DNA of 64,000 bases from Cenococcum geophilum 1.58. Taxonomy: Eukaryota > Ascomycota > Dothideomycetes > Gloniales > Gloniaceae. The stretch covers positions 62,001 through 126,000 of the forward strand of contig KV748217.1 in NCBI GenBank assembly GCA_001692895.1, in the 5' to 3' direction. The position numbers and the translations under genes are program-made. Shown here piece after piece: positions 34,089-45,599 of this stretch (position 1 is the stretch's first letter; the number at the start of each line of letters is the position of its first letter). The notes beneath the pieces were generated by a model, which worked only from the letters and a program-made list of their open reading frames with translations, was not told the origin of the DNA and did no database searches.

Positions 34089-34111
34089 TATATATATATA
34101 TATATATATAA
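34089..34111. repeat. (TA)n microsatellite
   Basis: About 11 TA units. Confidence 0.9.
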
Positions 34112-34421
34112 GAGGGGAACCGTACCGCTAGGGCCGGATAAAACCTCTTCTTCTCTTGTTATACGGCCTATATAGCCTCTCTTCTAATTAGTAACTACTA
34201 AGCACGAGTAGACATCTCTTTAAGGCGCTATAGAAAAGCCATCTTAATGCGTACTCCTGGGTCTATCTGGTGGGGTGTATAGCTAGGGCCTAGGTTCCGT
34301 TCCTGGCTGCTTCAGTTATTTAGGTAGGGCGTAGGCCAGTAGCCTATAAGGCTAGTAGTAGTGTAGAAGGTTCCGCCGTTTACATCTGCGTTAATATACG
34401 CAGCTCTATACCTTACTAAGT

Positions 34422-34760
34422 TTTATTAAGTTCTATTAGGATATTAACCTCTACTAAATTCTACTAGGTTACCAAATTCTGTTAAATTCTACTAGGTTAC
34501 TAAAGTTCTGCCAACTTCTGTTAAGTTATTAGATTCTGTTAAGTTACTAAAATTCTGCTAGATTCTATTAGGTTACTAAAACTCTACTAAATTCTATTAG
34601 GTTGCCAAATGCCAAAATTCTACTAACTATTAGGTTGCTAAATTCTGCTAAATTCTGCTAGGTTAATAAGTTCTACTAAATTCTACTAGGTTATTAGAGT
34701 TCTGCCAACTTCTACTAAGTTGCTATCTACAAACTTCTACTATATTCTACTATCTCTACA
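34422..34760. repeat. minisatellite at the LINE 3' end
   Basis: About a dozen degenerate units of TTCTACTAAATTCTACTAGG plus TTACTAAA or TTGCCAAA. It follows the end of LINE ORF2 and is probably its 3' UTR. It shares the ATTCTGCCAAATTCTGCC core with the array at 27612-27760. Confidence 0.75.
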
Positions 34761-34769
34761 GTATTTATC

Positions 34770-37700
34770 CTCCGCCTCTTAAAGCACTTCCTAGTCTCCT
34801 TTCTTTACCCTAGCTAGCTCTCTAGTAAATAAGAGGTATAGTAGAAGGTTTGTCTATATAAACTAGTCCGTAACTACCTTAGCAGCCTTTAGCTTAGTTA
34901 GGAGCTCTTTATATAAGGATGTTCTAATATAGTAATATATTTCCGCCCGGCTAGTAGCGTATCTAGGGCAGAACACCACTATATACATTATTAATTGTTA
35001 GCTATAGCCGCATAGGTAGGCTAGAGTTAGGTGCCCTAGTACTTTTCGGTAGTAGAGGTATCTATTAAGCCCTATATACTTAGTTCTAAGTAGCATATTA
35101 ATCGTGCTCTTTATCTTTATAAGCCTTATATAGCGTTTAAAGACTTCCTTATTCTATAGCTCGGCCTAGGCCGTTATATAGTAGGTAAGCATACTCTAGT
35201 ACTTTTCCTATTCCCTTTTTCACCGCTCCTTAAACGCCTCTTATACCCTAGCCCTTCTACTTCTCTTATACTACGCTTTAGATAAGTCTATTAGCCGTAT
35301 ATCTATCCCTAAGATAGCGGCCGCCATCCTCTTAAGCTTATCCCGTCTAGTAGGCCGCATTAGTGGCTTTATTTTAAGCCGGAGTTAGTAGGCTATTATA
35401 GCCCGTATAGTATTACACTCCCTCTTAATATATTCTCTTGCCGGTCCTTCTTATATCCTTTCCACATAGACTATAGCTAGCTCTTTAAGGTGCATCTAAA
35501 GCGGCGGAAACCCCATCTTATGCTCCAGTACTACTATTAGCGTTAATTTATATGCCCTTATAATAGTGCGGAGGCATAGGTTTTATACTACGCCCAGCTA
35601 GCGTAGCTTAGTTTTACTTATCTCCTTAGGCTTTATTTACTTTAGTGGTAAGTATCAGGTATTATATCTGTATAAGATTGCCGGCCGGACTATAGCGGAG
35701 TATACTATCCGCGCCTTTTAGAAGGAGGCGCCCTATATAGAGGCTATAAGCCAGGTTAGTGCGGCCATTTAAATAATCGCCTTTATCTTAACAATATTAA
35801 TATACGGTCCCTATTTAAGCTTTAAGTTAACCTATACCCCTAATATATATAGGTTACTAACTAGGCCTTCCGTAAAGCCCTATATATTAGCTATAGCCTT
35901 TATGTTAAACTTTTTATGGCTCCTTATAAAATAGATAAGGTAGTACTTTTTAGGGGCAAACACTACCCTATACTAGCGTGCCCACGCCATATATACCTTA
36001 TACGCCCTTTCTATAGTTCTATAGTTTTCCTCCATAGTTTTACTATATATTAGTATATTAGAGTTATTAATAAATCCAAATGCTATAGTGGTTTCCCCTT
36101 ACAGCTCTAGTAGGAGTGTATGGGTAAAAAAGAGGAATAGGATTAGCAATAGCGCTAAGCCTTAGGGTATACCGGTATTCGTTTATATTATTTATACTAT
36201 ATATCCTCTAATTAAGAGCCTCGTTGTTTAATCCTTAAGGAAGGACTTTATAAACTATACTATCTAGTAGGGTACGGCTTAGGCCTTTATATTATAGATT
36301 ATTCTTTTATAGGAGACTCGGTTAAAGGCCCCGGAAATATTAAGGCTAAGTAATAAGGCTACTAGGTTTAGGTTACTCTTCCACACTATATATACCTGTT
36401 AGGTTAGTAGCTCTAGTGCTATCTACGTTAAGTGCCCCGGCCTTACTCCTATCTAACTAGCTAGTAGCATACCCATCTCCTTTGCAATTTTAGATAGTTA
36501 GCTAGCTACTATTCTCTTAAGTAGCTTCCCAATAGTATTAAGCAGCGTAATCGGCTAGTAGGCCTTTGCCGTAACATAGGATGGCTTCTACGGTTTTTAA
36601 AGGATTACTATAATAGAGTCTTTAAACGGTTTTAGGTAATATCCAATTACTATATAGCTGCTAAAGAGTTTATCCAGTACTGGGGCTAGCTGCTCTCCGC
36701 ATATCTTAAGGAATTAATTAGTAATCTTCTTTAGACCTAGGGCCTTATTAGGGGCAAGCCCCTTTAAGGCCATAATAATATCCTCCTCCTTAACTACTTT
36801 CTTTACTATTCGCGGCTCCGGGCATACAAACCCTAGTATATTACTAAGGTCCGCCTCTACCGGCAGCAGGAAGAACTGCTCTATAAGGATAGTAGCCTTC
36901 TCCTTATTATTATAGTGTAGGGTTTCCTCTCCTAGTCTGCTAATAGGAGGAAACTATAGTAGGGCCTTTAGCTTCCCGTCCGCTATACGCGCCCATTTTA
37001 CTATCCTCTATATCCCTTTAGGGTTATTTATTAACTTTTTAATAGTCCTCCTCTAAAGCTTATTAGCCTCTTATTAGATTACCCTTTTCTTCTTATTTTA
37101 TATAACTCTGTAGTTAATCTAGTTAGGTATTAATTAAGAGACCTTCTACGCCCGGAAGGCCTATTAGGTTTCTTTTACTACTTCTATATATTCCTCTAAC
37201 TATACTTTAGAGGCTTACGGCAAGGGCCGCGCGTTAGGTACTATTTTTGCTATAATATTCTTAATCGCCTAGTATATAGCCTCCGCTAGCGCGTTTAGTT
37301 TATCTCTTATATTATATAGGAGTCTATATAGGGGCTAAAGTCGGCCCTTTAGCTCGCTCTGTACTACCTTCTAATTAGCCTTCTTTTATAACGGTCTCCT
37401 AGGTAAAGGGGGCCCCTCTAGCGTCTTTACGTCCACCTCTATAATAATAGGAAAGTACTTGGACCCTATATGCCAGCGGTTTTGTCTTTAACTCTATAGC
37501 AGCCTATTAGTAATCTAGGGGGAGGTAAATACTAGGTCTAGCGTGCTCCTTAACGTACCCTTTACCTATATCTCTATACCCGCCTTAGTAGCTAGGCTTA
37601 GGCCGGCTACCTTTATAGCGCGGATAAGGTTGTCTACCGCGTTATCCGCGTATATTACTATTACACCCCCCTAGAAGGAGTAGTATAGATTAAAATCACC

Positions 37701-38063
37701 TAATAGTATATATTCTCCTTTAGCCTTTAGTAGCTCTGGTAGCATATAAATACTACTATTTGTCTATTAGGGGTTATAAATATTATAGATCTAGATAGTC
37801 CTCTTATAGCCCTCTAGCTTAATTATATATACGTCCGCTAAGTAGTATATAGGCGCCTACTTATTTATATTAATAGCCTTATTTATATAAAAGCAGACCC
37901 TTATATTACCTACTCCCGCGTATACTAGGAAGTAGGATTTTATAGTATATATTATATTTCCTTAGTCCCTTCGCCACGGCTCCTAGATAGCTAATATATC
38001 CAGCTAGGGGTCCGCCTACTCTACCTCTTATAGGAAATAGAGCAGTACGCCATTCCTACTATT
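34770..38063 (-). pseudogene. Tad1-like LINE ORF2 (endonuclease-RT-RNase H/zinc region)
   Basis: Minus-strand reading through stops. Endonuclease from about 38060: NSRNGVLL, then LDILAIQEPWRRDQG, YILLGDFNLYY near 37710. RT from about 37000: NKALGLKKITN, AYQPITLLNTIGKLLKRI (near 36560), and the catalytic box near 36080 reading GFINNSNIL where GFVDDTNIL is expected. C-terminal part from 35300 to 34800: TKYIGLNRYLYYRKVLGHL, like the terminal zinc-binding part of these LINEs. Order and wording fit the fungal Tad1 clade. The 5' end of ORF2 is cut by the copia insertion; the other piece starts at 52633. Confidence 0.82.
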
Positions 38064-38068
38064 ATTGG

Positions 38069-38302
38069 TGTAAGCTTTGCAGTGTAAAAGAATTAAGTGA
38101 ACGACTTGATTGTAAATGGAGGTCTAAAGGGTCTATATATATACATGAGGAAGGTATAGATAATGAGATAAGAAAGGGATTAACCGAGTTATTGACCGAG
38201 TCAGTGGTCGAGTCGGTGGCTCGAGTCGGTAAACAAGTCAAGGTGAGCGAGTCGTTAAGTAAGTTAAGGGTAGGCTTAGTAGAGTACTAGTAGTCGGTTA
38301 CA
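38069..38302 (-). repeat. copia 3' LTR
   Basis: TG..CA on the + strand (TGTAAGCTTTGCAG to AGTCGGTTACA). Matches 52394-52627 with mostly transition differences. Confidence 0.9.
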
Positions 38303-38311
38303 CACCCCCCT
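38303..38311 (-). promoter_or_regulatory. copia polypurine tract
   Basis: Minus strand AGGGGGGTG directly beside the 3' LTR, the expected site for plus-strand DNA priming. Confidence 0.7.
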
Positions 38312-40332
38312 AGATTTTATGGTGTAGTTAAAGCTGTAGAAAACAAAAATGAAGGTAGAAGCTATACCAGAATAGGAAATTTAGATACAATTTGAGAGTA
38401 GTAAATAGGTAGGGTAACTGTGACGGATATTGTGAATATCGCGGATATTGCGGATATTGCGAATAGAATCAATTAATCTGATGTCGAATATCCACCAAAT
38501 TCAATTGCTTTATCCAAGCTTCGTGCTTTTAACGAGGTAGGATTTTAGTAAGACCGTCGGCAGGCATTTTGTCTATAGGGACCCATTAAACGTCAATCTT
38601 TTTGTCTTGGACTTCCTGTCTTAGCTAGTGCTAATAGACGTTAATATGTCGAAGCTTGGTGTTAAGCTTTGGTGTATCCTGTCTTAGGAGTTGTACGGTT
38701 TACATATTGTTGTAGAGCACGGTAAATTCGCGTTCTAAGTTAAGGCTAATTGCCTTAAAGAATCGTTACCACCAGATAATCTTAACAGTAGTAGTAGATA
38801 GGGAGAGAAGTTCTACTTTAGTAGTCGAACGAGTTACTAATTGCTGTAGGGTCGCCTTCTAATTGATTAGTCCTCCGAATAGCATAAATAGGTACCCCTA
38901 AGAGCTCTATCTAGTCTCCTTATCGTCCGCAAATACTATATTAGATACTCCGTAAAAGGTAACGTCTTCTCCTTTTAGGTTTTTATAATAGATATATACT
39001 CTAAATGCTTCGCTAGAGTACTTAATAGCTGTCGATTTTGTTCTAAGGGAGTAGGAAATAGCTTAGTTTGCTATATTAAGGTGTTTTTAATTTGGATTAG
39101 TAAGGAATTCGGCCAGCTTAGAATGCGACTTAGTAATATTAGGTCTTCCAAATACGGCAAGGTGTGTAAGAGACCCTACTCGTTGCTGGTAGGCTAGGGT
39201 TTTTTAAGGGTTCGTCTACTGGTCGGACGGATTCAGTTTTTCGGCAGAAAGTAGTGACTTAGGAAATCTTTCTGCTGGTTAAATATTAAATTAATTGGCT
39301 ATCTTTTTGATATAGGAGTCTTGGCAAAGCTAGAGCTTCCTACTTAGTCGATCTCGTTTAATTCAAATTCCTAGAAACCACTATAGGTCTCCTAGTACAC
39401 GGATCTCGTATCGGTGTAGTAATTTGGCTTCAAATTCTTCGAGTCTTTAAAGGTCCTTTTTGGCAAATAGAACGGCGATATCGTCTACGTAGAAGAAGAT
39501 AATAAGTCGTCCGTTGGTAAATAGGCAGTTGGTACCTAGGGTAGGTCTTAATCCAAATTTGGCTAGGGTACTAGTAAGCTCTTTATACTAAAGTAGTGGT
39601 GAGATTTTCAATCCATATAGCGCCATAAGTAGCTCTAAGATATGTCCTTTTTAACCAAATCCTTCTAGGTAGTAGCAGTAGACTAATTTACTAAGCTTAG
39701 CGTTTATAAATGCGTTTATAGCGTTATACTGTCGAATTTCTAAATCAAATGCGGCTGCTATAGCTACGAGAGCACGGAATATTCGAGCAGCTAGGGTTGC
39801 TGCATAGGTCTCTTCCTTTATAATCTACAGGTCTCCGCGGACGCATAGTCTAGCTTTAAGCTTTTATAGGTAACCGTCGCTATCGAGCTTATATTTAAAG
39901 ACCTATTTCAGTAAAAGGATCTACTCATTATATACTTCTGCTTTTAGTACAATCTTAAATGTCCCTCGGCGTTTTAGGTCGTTGTATTCTTTTTCTATAG
40001 CCTTTTAAAAGCCAGTAGTCAATAGATGCTTTCTTAGATCCTTAAGGTTCTTTAGTTTAGGAGGAAGATTATTATAATATAGAGATGAAGATAAGGATCT
40101 AGTTCGGCTAATATCCTTTACTAGTCCTATAGCGAATCCAGCGTAGTAACCAAATAAGGTAGATAGATTGGCTAGTGCTACTACATACGCTTAACGTCGA
40201 ATTCGTTTTAACCCTTCTGGTAGGATAAGGTCGGCAGAAGGTTTGGCTAAGACTTTGTTAGCTTATAAAGCTATATTAGATAGTTCTAGCGAACTTAGCT
40301 AAGTAGGAATTTCTTCAATTATATTCACAATA

Positions 40333-40748
40333 ACGTAATCTATCACCAAGTGGTGGCCATCACCATGTAGTGCCCCATCAAAACTTACTAAAAATTAGAA
40401 AATTCGTACTTTAATATCTTAACAACCACTTAATAATAAATTTTAAAAATTTAGATTTAGGTTTANATATATACTCTATAGCTACTATTAAAGTTACATA
40501 GTAAATAGTTCAGTAGTTTTTAAAATATTAAATTTTGGGGGCCAAAATAAGGCCAAATTACTATATCTTAAATACTACTAAACTATTTACTATGTAACTT
40601 TAATAGCAGCTGTAGAGTATATATATAAATCTAAATCTAAATTTTTAACATTTATTATCAAGTGGTTGTTAAGATATTAGGGTGCGGATTCTCCAATTTT
40701 TGGTAGGGCGCTATATGGTGATGGCCACCACTTGGTGATAGATTACGT
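40333..40748. mobile_element. palindromic (foldback) MITE, TA duplication
   Basis: 416 bp forming one near-complete palindrome with arms of about 205 bp; the outermost 34 bp of the arms (starting ACGTAATCTATCACCAAGTG) are perfect. TA on both sides (40331-40332, 40749-40750) fits a Tc1/mariner-type donor. The centre is GGGGGCCAAAATAAGGCC-like. No coding capacity. One N at 40466. Confidence 0.85.
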
Positions 40749-42916
40749 TATCGTCTTAAAGTCCTCCTAGTAAGGTGCTTAGTTCTAATAGTTCTGGAGA
40801 TACCGTTCTACTAGGAGTTGGTAACTACTTAGTATCCTTTATATAAGGCTCTGCCGCATCGTTCGGTTTAGGTATAGTCGTTTAATCTACACCTAAGTTA
40901 GATCTTTAAGGGTCCAGATTAACTGTATATAGGATTAATTCGTCTTTAGATTCGTTGTTATAGAGAGGTTCTAGTAGACTAATCGTTTGTAGGGTGTCTT
41001 CTAATGCTTCCCTTAGTAGGTAGTTAATGTCTTAACCCTTAGGGTTATAGAACGAGGTCTCGTTAAATATAACGTCTCTAGTTCGAATAACCTTGCGGAG
41101 ACTCGGAATCCAGATTTAATAGATATTAGTTAAATCGTAGCCAACTAGGTGTCTAATTGATGCACAAGGAGCCAGCTTATCTCCCCTTTTAATTCGTTTA
41201 TCCAGTGTATAGGTCTTGCAGCCGTATACATATATATGGGTAAGTAATAGCGACTTGCCGTAGGCGATCTCGTACGGAGTTTTTTATCCTAGTTGCTTAT
41301 TTGGGGTTCGATTGAGTGCGTAGCTAGCAGTAAGGAAAGCTTCTGGTTTTAGAGATGGGGGTAAGGATGCTTCCAGCTGCATAGCCCTTAATCGTTTTAT
41401 AAGGGTTCGTCCAGATCGTTCTGCTCCACCATTTTGTTCCTCGGTATACAGTGCTCGGCATTTAAAAGTAATGCCTTCGTCTGCATACTATATATGCAAG
41501 GTGTCTCCTATTTGTCTAAAAGCACGTTCATCATCGCTCTAGAAGAAGACGACGTCTTAGTAGAATCGTATTTTAATTAAACGGTGGGTCTTACGGATAG
41601 TAGGTAGGACGGTAGCTTTATCCTTATTCTTAGCGGTAAATACAAAATTAAATTTGGAATATATGTAATAGAAATGCATTACGTATCTATTGCCGTTGTA
41701 CCCTAGTTCTCCAAGGGTAATAATATTAAATGCTACCCGCTTAAATGGTCAAGTGGCTGAAAATTTATATTCTCGTCTTCAAGAGATCTGCTATATGTGC
41801 TTTACTAATAAGCAAACTTTATATTCAATTTTAAGCGGTGCTTATTTATTAATTAGCTCTTTGAGCTCTGCGCTATTAACATACTTAGGAAGCTGCTTAA
41901 TAGCGTCAGGTCCTATATGGCTAAGTATTTTATGCTATTTTATAGCTATAGCTCTAACTGGTTTGCGGGCCATTCTACTTAGTTAATGTCTTCTTAATAA
42001 GAAGGTCGATTAAGTTGTCGACTCTAGGGTAGGCTCTCTGTGCATTAGTGCCCAGTAGCCCCCTAGTTGTTTCGCATAGTATACTGTTTCGCCAGTTACT
42101 AGTCAGTATAGCAAGTTTCGTCCTAAGTTGAAATAGATATCGTTATTAGTAGCTCTTAATAGTGCTACAATATTTGTAAACATGGTAGGTACCAATGCTA
42201 TATAGGATAGCTTCATTTTTAAGCTCCCAGTAGGTGTATTAATAGTAATCGTTACTATTCCGTAAGCTTGTATCTTCTTAAAATTTCCGCTAGTAATTAG
42301 GTAGTCGTCTTCTGCTGCTAGGTAGGAGAAGGTAAAGTCTTCTTAGTTATTATAGACGTGGGTATCTGCACTAGGGTTAAGTATCCAGGTATTCTAGAGT
42401 TCGAATGGAGTTTGGCTAGTACTAAATACGGCAGCATAGCCAGTCGGTGTTTTAGAAGGTAAGGTTTTGGAATTAAAATCAATTATAGATTCTGTGCTCC
42501 GCTAATTGTCCTATTCTTCTTTTCGAATATTATTAACTAGGCGTCTAACCCAGGGTATAGAAGACATCATTTCTTCTATTTTCTTAAGTACGTCTGGCCT
42601 TGGTTTCCACCCTTAAGGGCGCTTCTGCTCGGCGATATAATAGCAGTCGCTGTATTAATGTTTGCGACCGCAGATGCATTTCTTATACTATTTTGAATCA
42701 GGATTTGAATCGGGGTTAGAATCGGAATTGGAATTGGAATTGCCTTATAGGGTTACAAAAGCAGAGCTATTGGCAGTGGTAGATGACGATGCTACTTGCT
42801 ACATGCGGTAGTGCTCCTTAAATTCTTTAATTAGGTCGATAATAGATAGGGCTTCTTCGTCCTTGCGTTCCTTGCGAATAAGGTCTACTTCTAGGGCTCC
42901 TGCGAAGCTAGAAGAG

Positions 42917-43985
42917 CAGTGATCTTATTAGACTGGACTGGAGTGGATTTAGGGGTCAAATCCACTCTATACGCTGAGGAGGTGGTGGAGCTCTAGGACT
43001 TTAATATGACTCTAGATTAAATATATACTATAAATAGTAAGTCTTGGCAGAAGGTAAGGAAAAAGTTAAGGAAAGAAGAACGTACTAAATCAACCCCAAA
43101 TTACAAAGCCTCTATATAAGAAGCTTCGTGATCTTCTACCTTAATCGCCTCCTCGAAGGCAGCATATGCGCCCTTATCGTGGCTCTCACTCTCGTCATCA
43201 TCTGGCTCTATAGCCACTGGCTTACCCAGCCCACCTGGCTCCCCCAGAGGTGCCTCTGCTACTGCATTTGCTGCTATAGCTTCCTTATACGCGGCAACTC
43301 GAGCCTTTAGGGCCTCCTTTGGTGGTACCATTTGTGTAGGCTCCTCCCTCTGTAACTCCAACATATATTATTAAACGTGCCCTTGCGCGGAGGCCCGTAC
43401 CAATGGCGGAGGCACTTGTTGGCCTCAATAATATCTATTTATAAGCGAGAGCGACGGGTGACGTGCGTTGCTTTGTATGCTTCGGTTTCTTCGTTAAGGC
43501 GTTACATCGAATATAGTTCTTGCCCTACAGCTTAAACTTAACCACCTCCTTTATGTCGTCGGCTTTCGAATTGATTGATTTTGGGGCGGGGGTAACGTGG
43601 AGGCGGGCGTACTAAGAAATCGTTCCATCGCGGAGGTAGGAAAGTCAAATACAACACCACGACAGTAAGTGTAGATGCAGAACCGTAACAGCAGAAGTGA
43701 CAGCAGCCAGGTGTCCTAGATTCTATAGCTAATACACTACTTATTAGACAGTGAGTCAGTGGTAGAGTTAAGAGACTTGCCGATTGGCTTCTTCTTTTAC
43801 ACTAACCCCTCAGCGCTCTATTCCTCCTCAGCCGCACTTCGAATTGGGTATAGATCTGGAGCTCCAAGAGTTAAATTAACCGTAGATCCACTCCAATCCA
43901 CCAACCAGAAGGCCCAATCCAAATCCATATCGAAGCCGAATCCACATTGGAGCTCCAAATAGACCCCGCTCCAAGTAGATCACTG
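42917..43985. mobile_element. hAT element with exact 8-bp target duplication
   Basis: TAGAAGAG flanks both sides (42909-42916 and 43986-43993). The ends are CAGTGATCT and AGATCACTG. 1,069 bp, GC-richer than the copia element around it, so it inserted after most RIP or escaped it. Subterminal GGAGTGGAT / ATCCACTCC and GGAGCTC motifs occur near both ends. No complete transposase is seen. Confidence 0.88.
43101..43364 (-). CDS. hypothetical 87-codon frame inside the hAT element
   Basis: Open frame MLELQREEPTQMV... rich in Ala, Glu and Lys, ending EDHEASYIEAL. Upstream in the same sense (about 43510-43365) a readable stretch NEETEAYKATHVTRRSRL, one stop, then IDIIEANKCLRHWYGPP suggests a longer ancestral protein. 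It could be the tail of a transposase or a captured gene piece. No family recognised; probably not functional. Confidence 0.35.
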   Translation of the reverse strand: MLELQREEPTQMVPPKEALKARVAAYKEAIAANAVAEAPLGEPGGLGKPVAIEPDDDESESHDKGAYAAFEEAIKVEDHEASYIEAL

Positions 43986-45427
43986 TAGAAGAGATGGGTT
44001 TGATTGCTTGAACGAAGTCATAGTGTGCCCTAAACCCCTATACATCTAGTAGCTCCAATTGCTCTGCTAGCTTGTAGATGTTCCTCTAGCTATTCAACCA
44101 TTTTTCAATGCTCTGTTTTTTGTTGTAGGCTTTAAGAGCCATGTATTATATTAGGACGTCGTATTTTCGACCTAAGCTAGTAGGAGCTAGAGCTTTCTTA
44201 AGTGCTTATAGTCGTTCGTATACTATATCTAGGCCGTCAATAAGTGGAAGGTAGGCTACCAATATTAATCGAACGATGTAGTTGCTAATGTCGTTTATAG
44301 CCTGTCTTTTCTTCTAGTGTACTCGTAGATCGTCCTTATATTCGGCGTAGAGCTAATTATAGGCGGTAAGCTAGCTTAGATCTAGCTTTACTATTAATGT
44401 AGCCGTCAATAGTACGTCCCTTGGTGTGGGCCGACTTAATAGTTCTAGCGTTAGGAGATCCTTTTTCTTCTTTAATGGGTCGATGTATTGCCATACCTCG
44501 TTGGTTTTAGCTGTGTCTTAGATAATAAAGAACCACTGTATCCAATCAGAAGGCTGGTTAAGGATGAGGTTGATTTTAGACGAAGGTTCGTTCGTATTAG
44601 TCGTCATTTTTAGGATTTTAATAGGTCAAGCAGGGTCCAGATTAGCGTCTTAGCGAAACCTTATTGACCCGAGGTACGAGTGGTCTATATATTCGGGTTG
44701 GGGGGTCCTGGAATTCAAAGTCCTACTAAGCCAGCTTCTGATTGGTTAGAGAGCCGGCTTCTAATTAGTTAGAAAAAAAGTACGGGCGGTAAGTTATGGC
44801 AGACTCCACGTGACGAATATCAAAATATTATAAACATTAAAATATCTTAGTATTGCACCTTCCTTTTTATTAATACCTCTATTAATACTGCTATATATAT
44901 TATAAATATAGCAAATCCTACTGTTATTAAGTATAGCAAGTATTATGTCTATAAGCCCCGCCTTAACTTTATTAAAGACGGCCCTTTAAAGAAGCTTTTA
45001 AAGCTCTGCTAGTTGTATTAGTTAAAGGCACGTTTTCCCTATATATTACTTCTACTTCTGCTTACTTTTATAGGCCTCTAAGCGGAGAGCTCTTATAGAG
45101 TTAGGTTCTACTACTAATAATCATCCTATAAGGCGCCAATAAACTGCTCTACCTAAAATTAATACTAAGAATACCTTCCTACCTTGCGGCCAGAACAGTT
45201 AAGATACCCCTAAAATAGCTTAACGGCGGAAGATAATTAGGGTAATATAACGGGAGCACCACATTCTTAATCGGCGGGGTAAAGCTTACTCGCCTACTCC
45301 TCCGCTATATACCACAGATAAAGCTCTATATAGTAGAAGAGGCACTCTAAATAGCCTAAATACGTCCTTACTAGAACTAGCTTCTATACCTACTCTACCG
45401 CCAACACCTACTCTACCACCAATACTA

Positions 45428-45570
45428 CCTTCCTTACGGTAAGCTCCCTCGTGGCAAGCTCCCTTACGGCAAGCTCCCTTACGGCAAGCTCCCTTACGGT
45501 AAGCTCCCTTACGGTAAGCTCCCTTACGGCAAGCTCCCTTACGGCAAGCTCCCTTATAGTAAGCTCCAAC
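45428..45570. repeat. 15-bp tandem repeat, about nine units
   Basis: Unit GGCAAGCTCCCTTAC with GGC/GGT changes at one position. Either strand reads as a five-residue repeat (plus TASSL, minus KGACR). It lies in the 5' part of the Helitron. Confidence 0.9.
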
Positions 45571-45599
45571 TACGGCCACACTACTACCCGTTTTGGTTG

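Larger units (their letters stand above)
38480..44607 (-). pseudogene. copia gag-pol polyprotein, RIP-inactivated and interrupted
   Basis: ATG at 44607 (MTTNTNEPSSKINLIL). In order: gag with zinc knuckle KCICGRKHQYSDC near 42690-42650 (one stop read as Gln); protease near 42400 (WILNPSADTHVYN, normally WILDSGADTHVCN); integrase about 41950-41000 (NGGAERSGRTLIKRLRAMQL near 41440, LTASYALNRTPNKQLG near 41320); reverse transcriptase with an intact YVDDI box near 39495; RNase H 39100-38560. A hAT element splits gag (42917-43985) and a palindromic MITE splits pol (40333-40748). Many stops at Q or W codons. No active product. Confidence 0.85.

Noticed and set aside
41690..41986. 98-codon open frame on the + strand
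   Set aside because: It is antisense to the copia integrase region, whose minus-strand reading is clearly recognisable.
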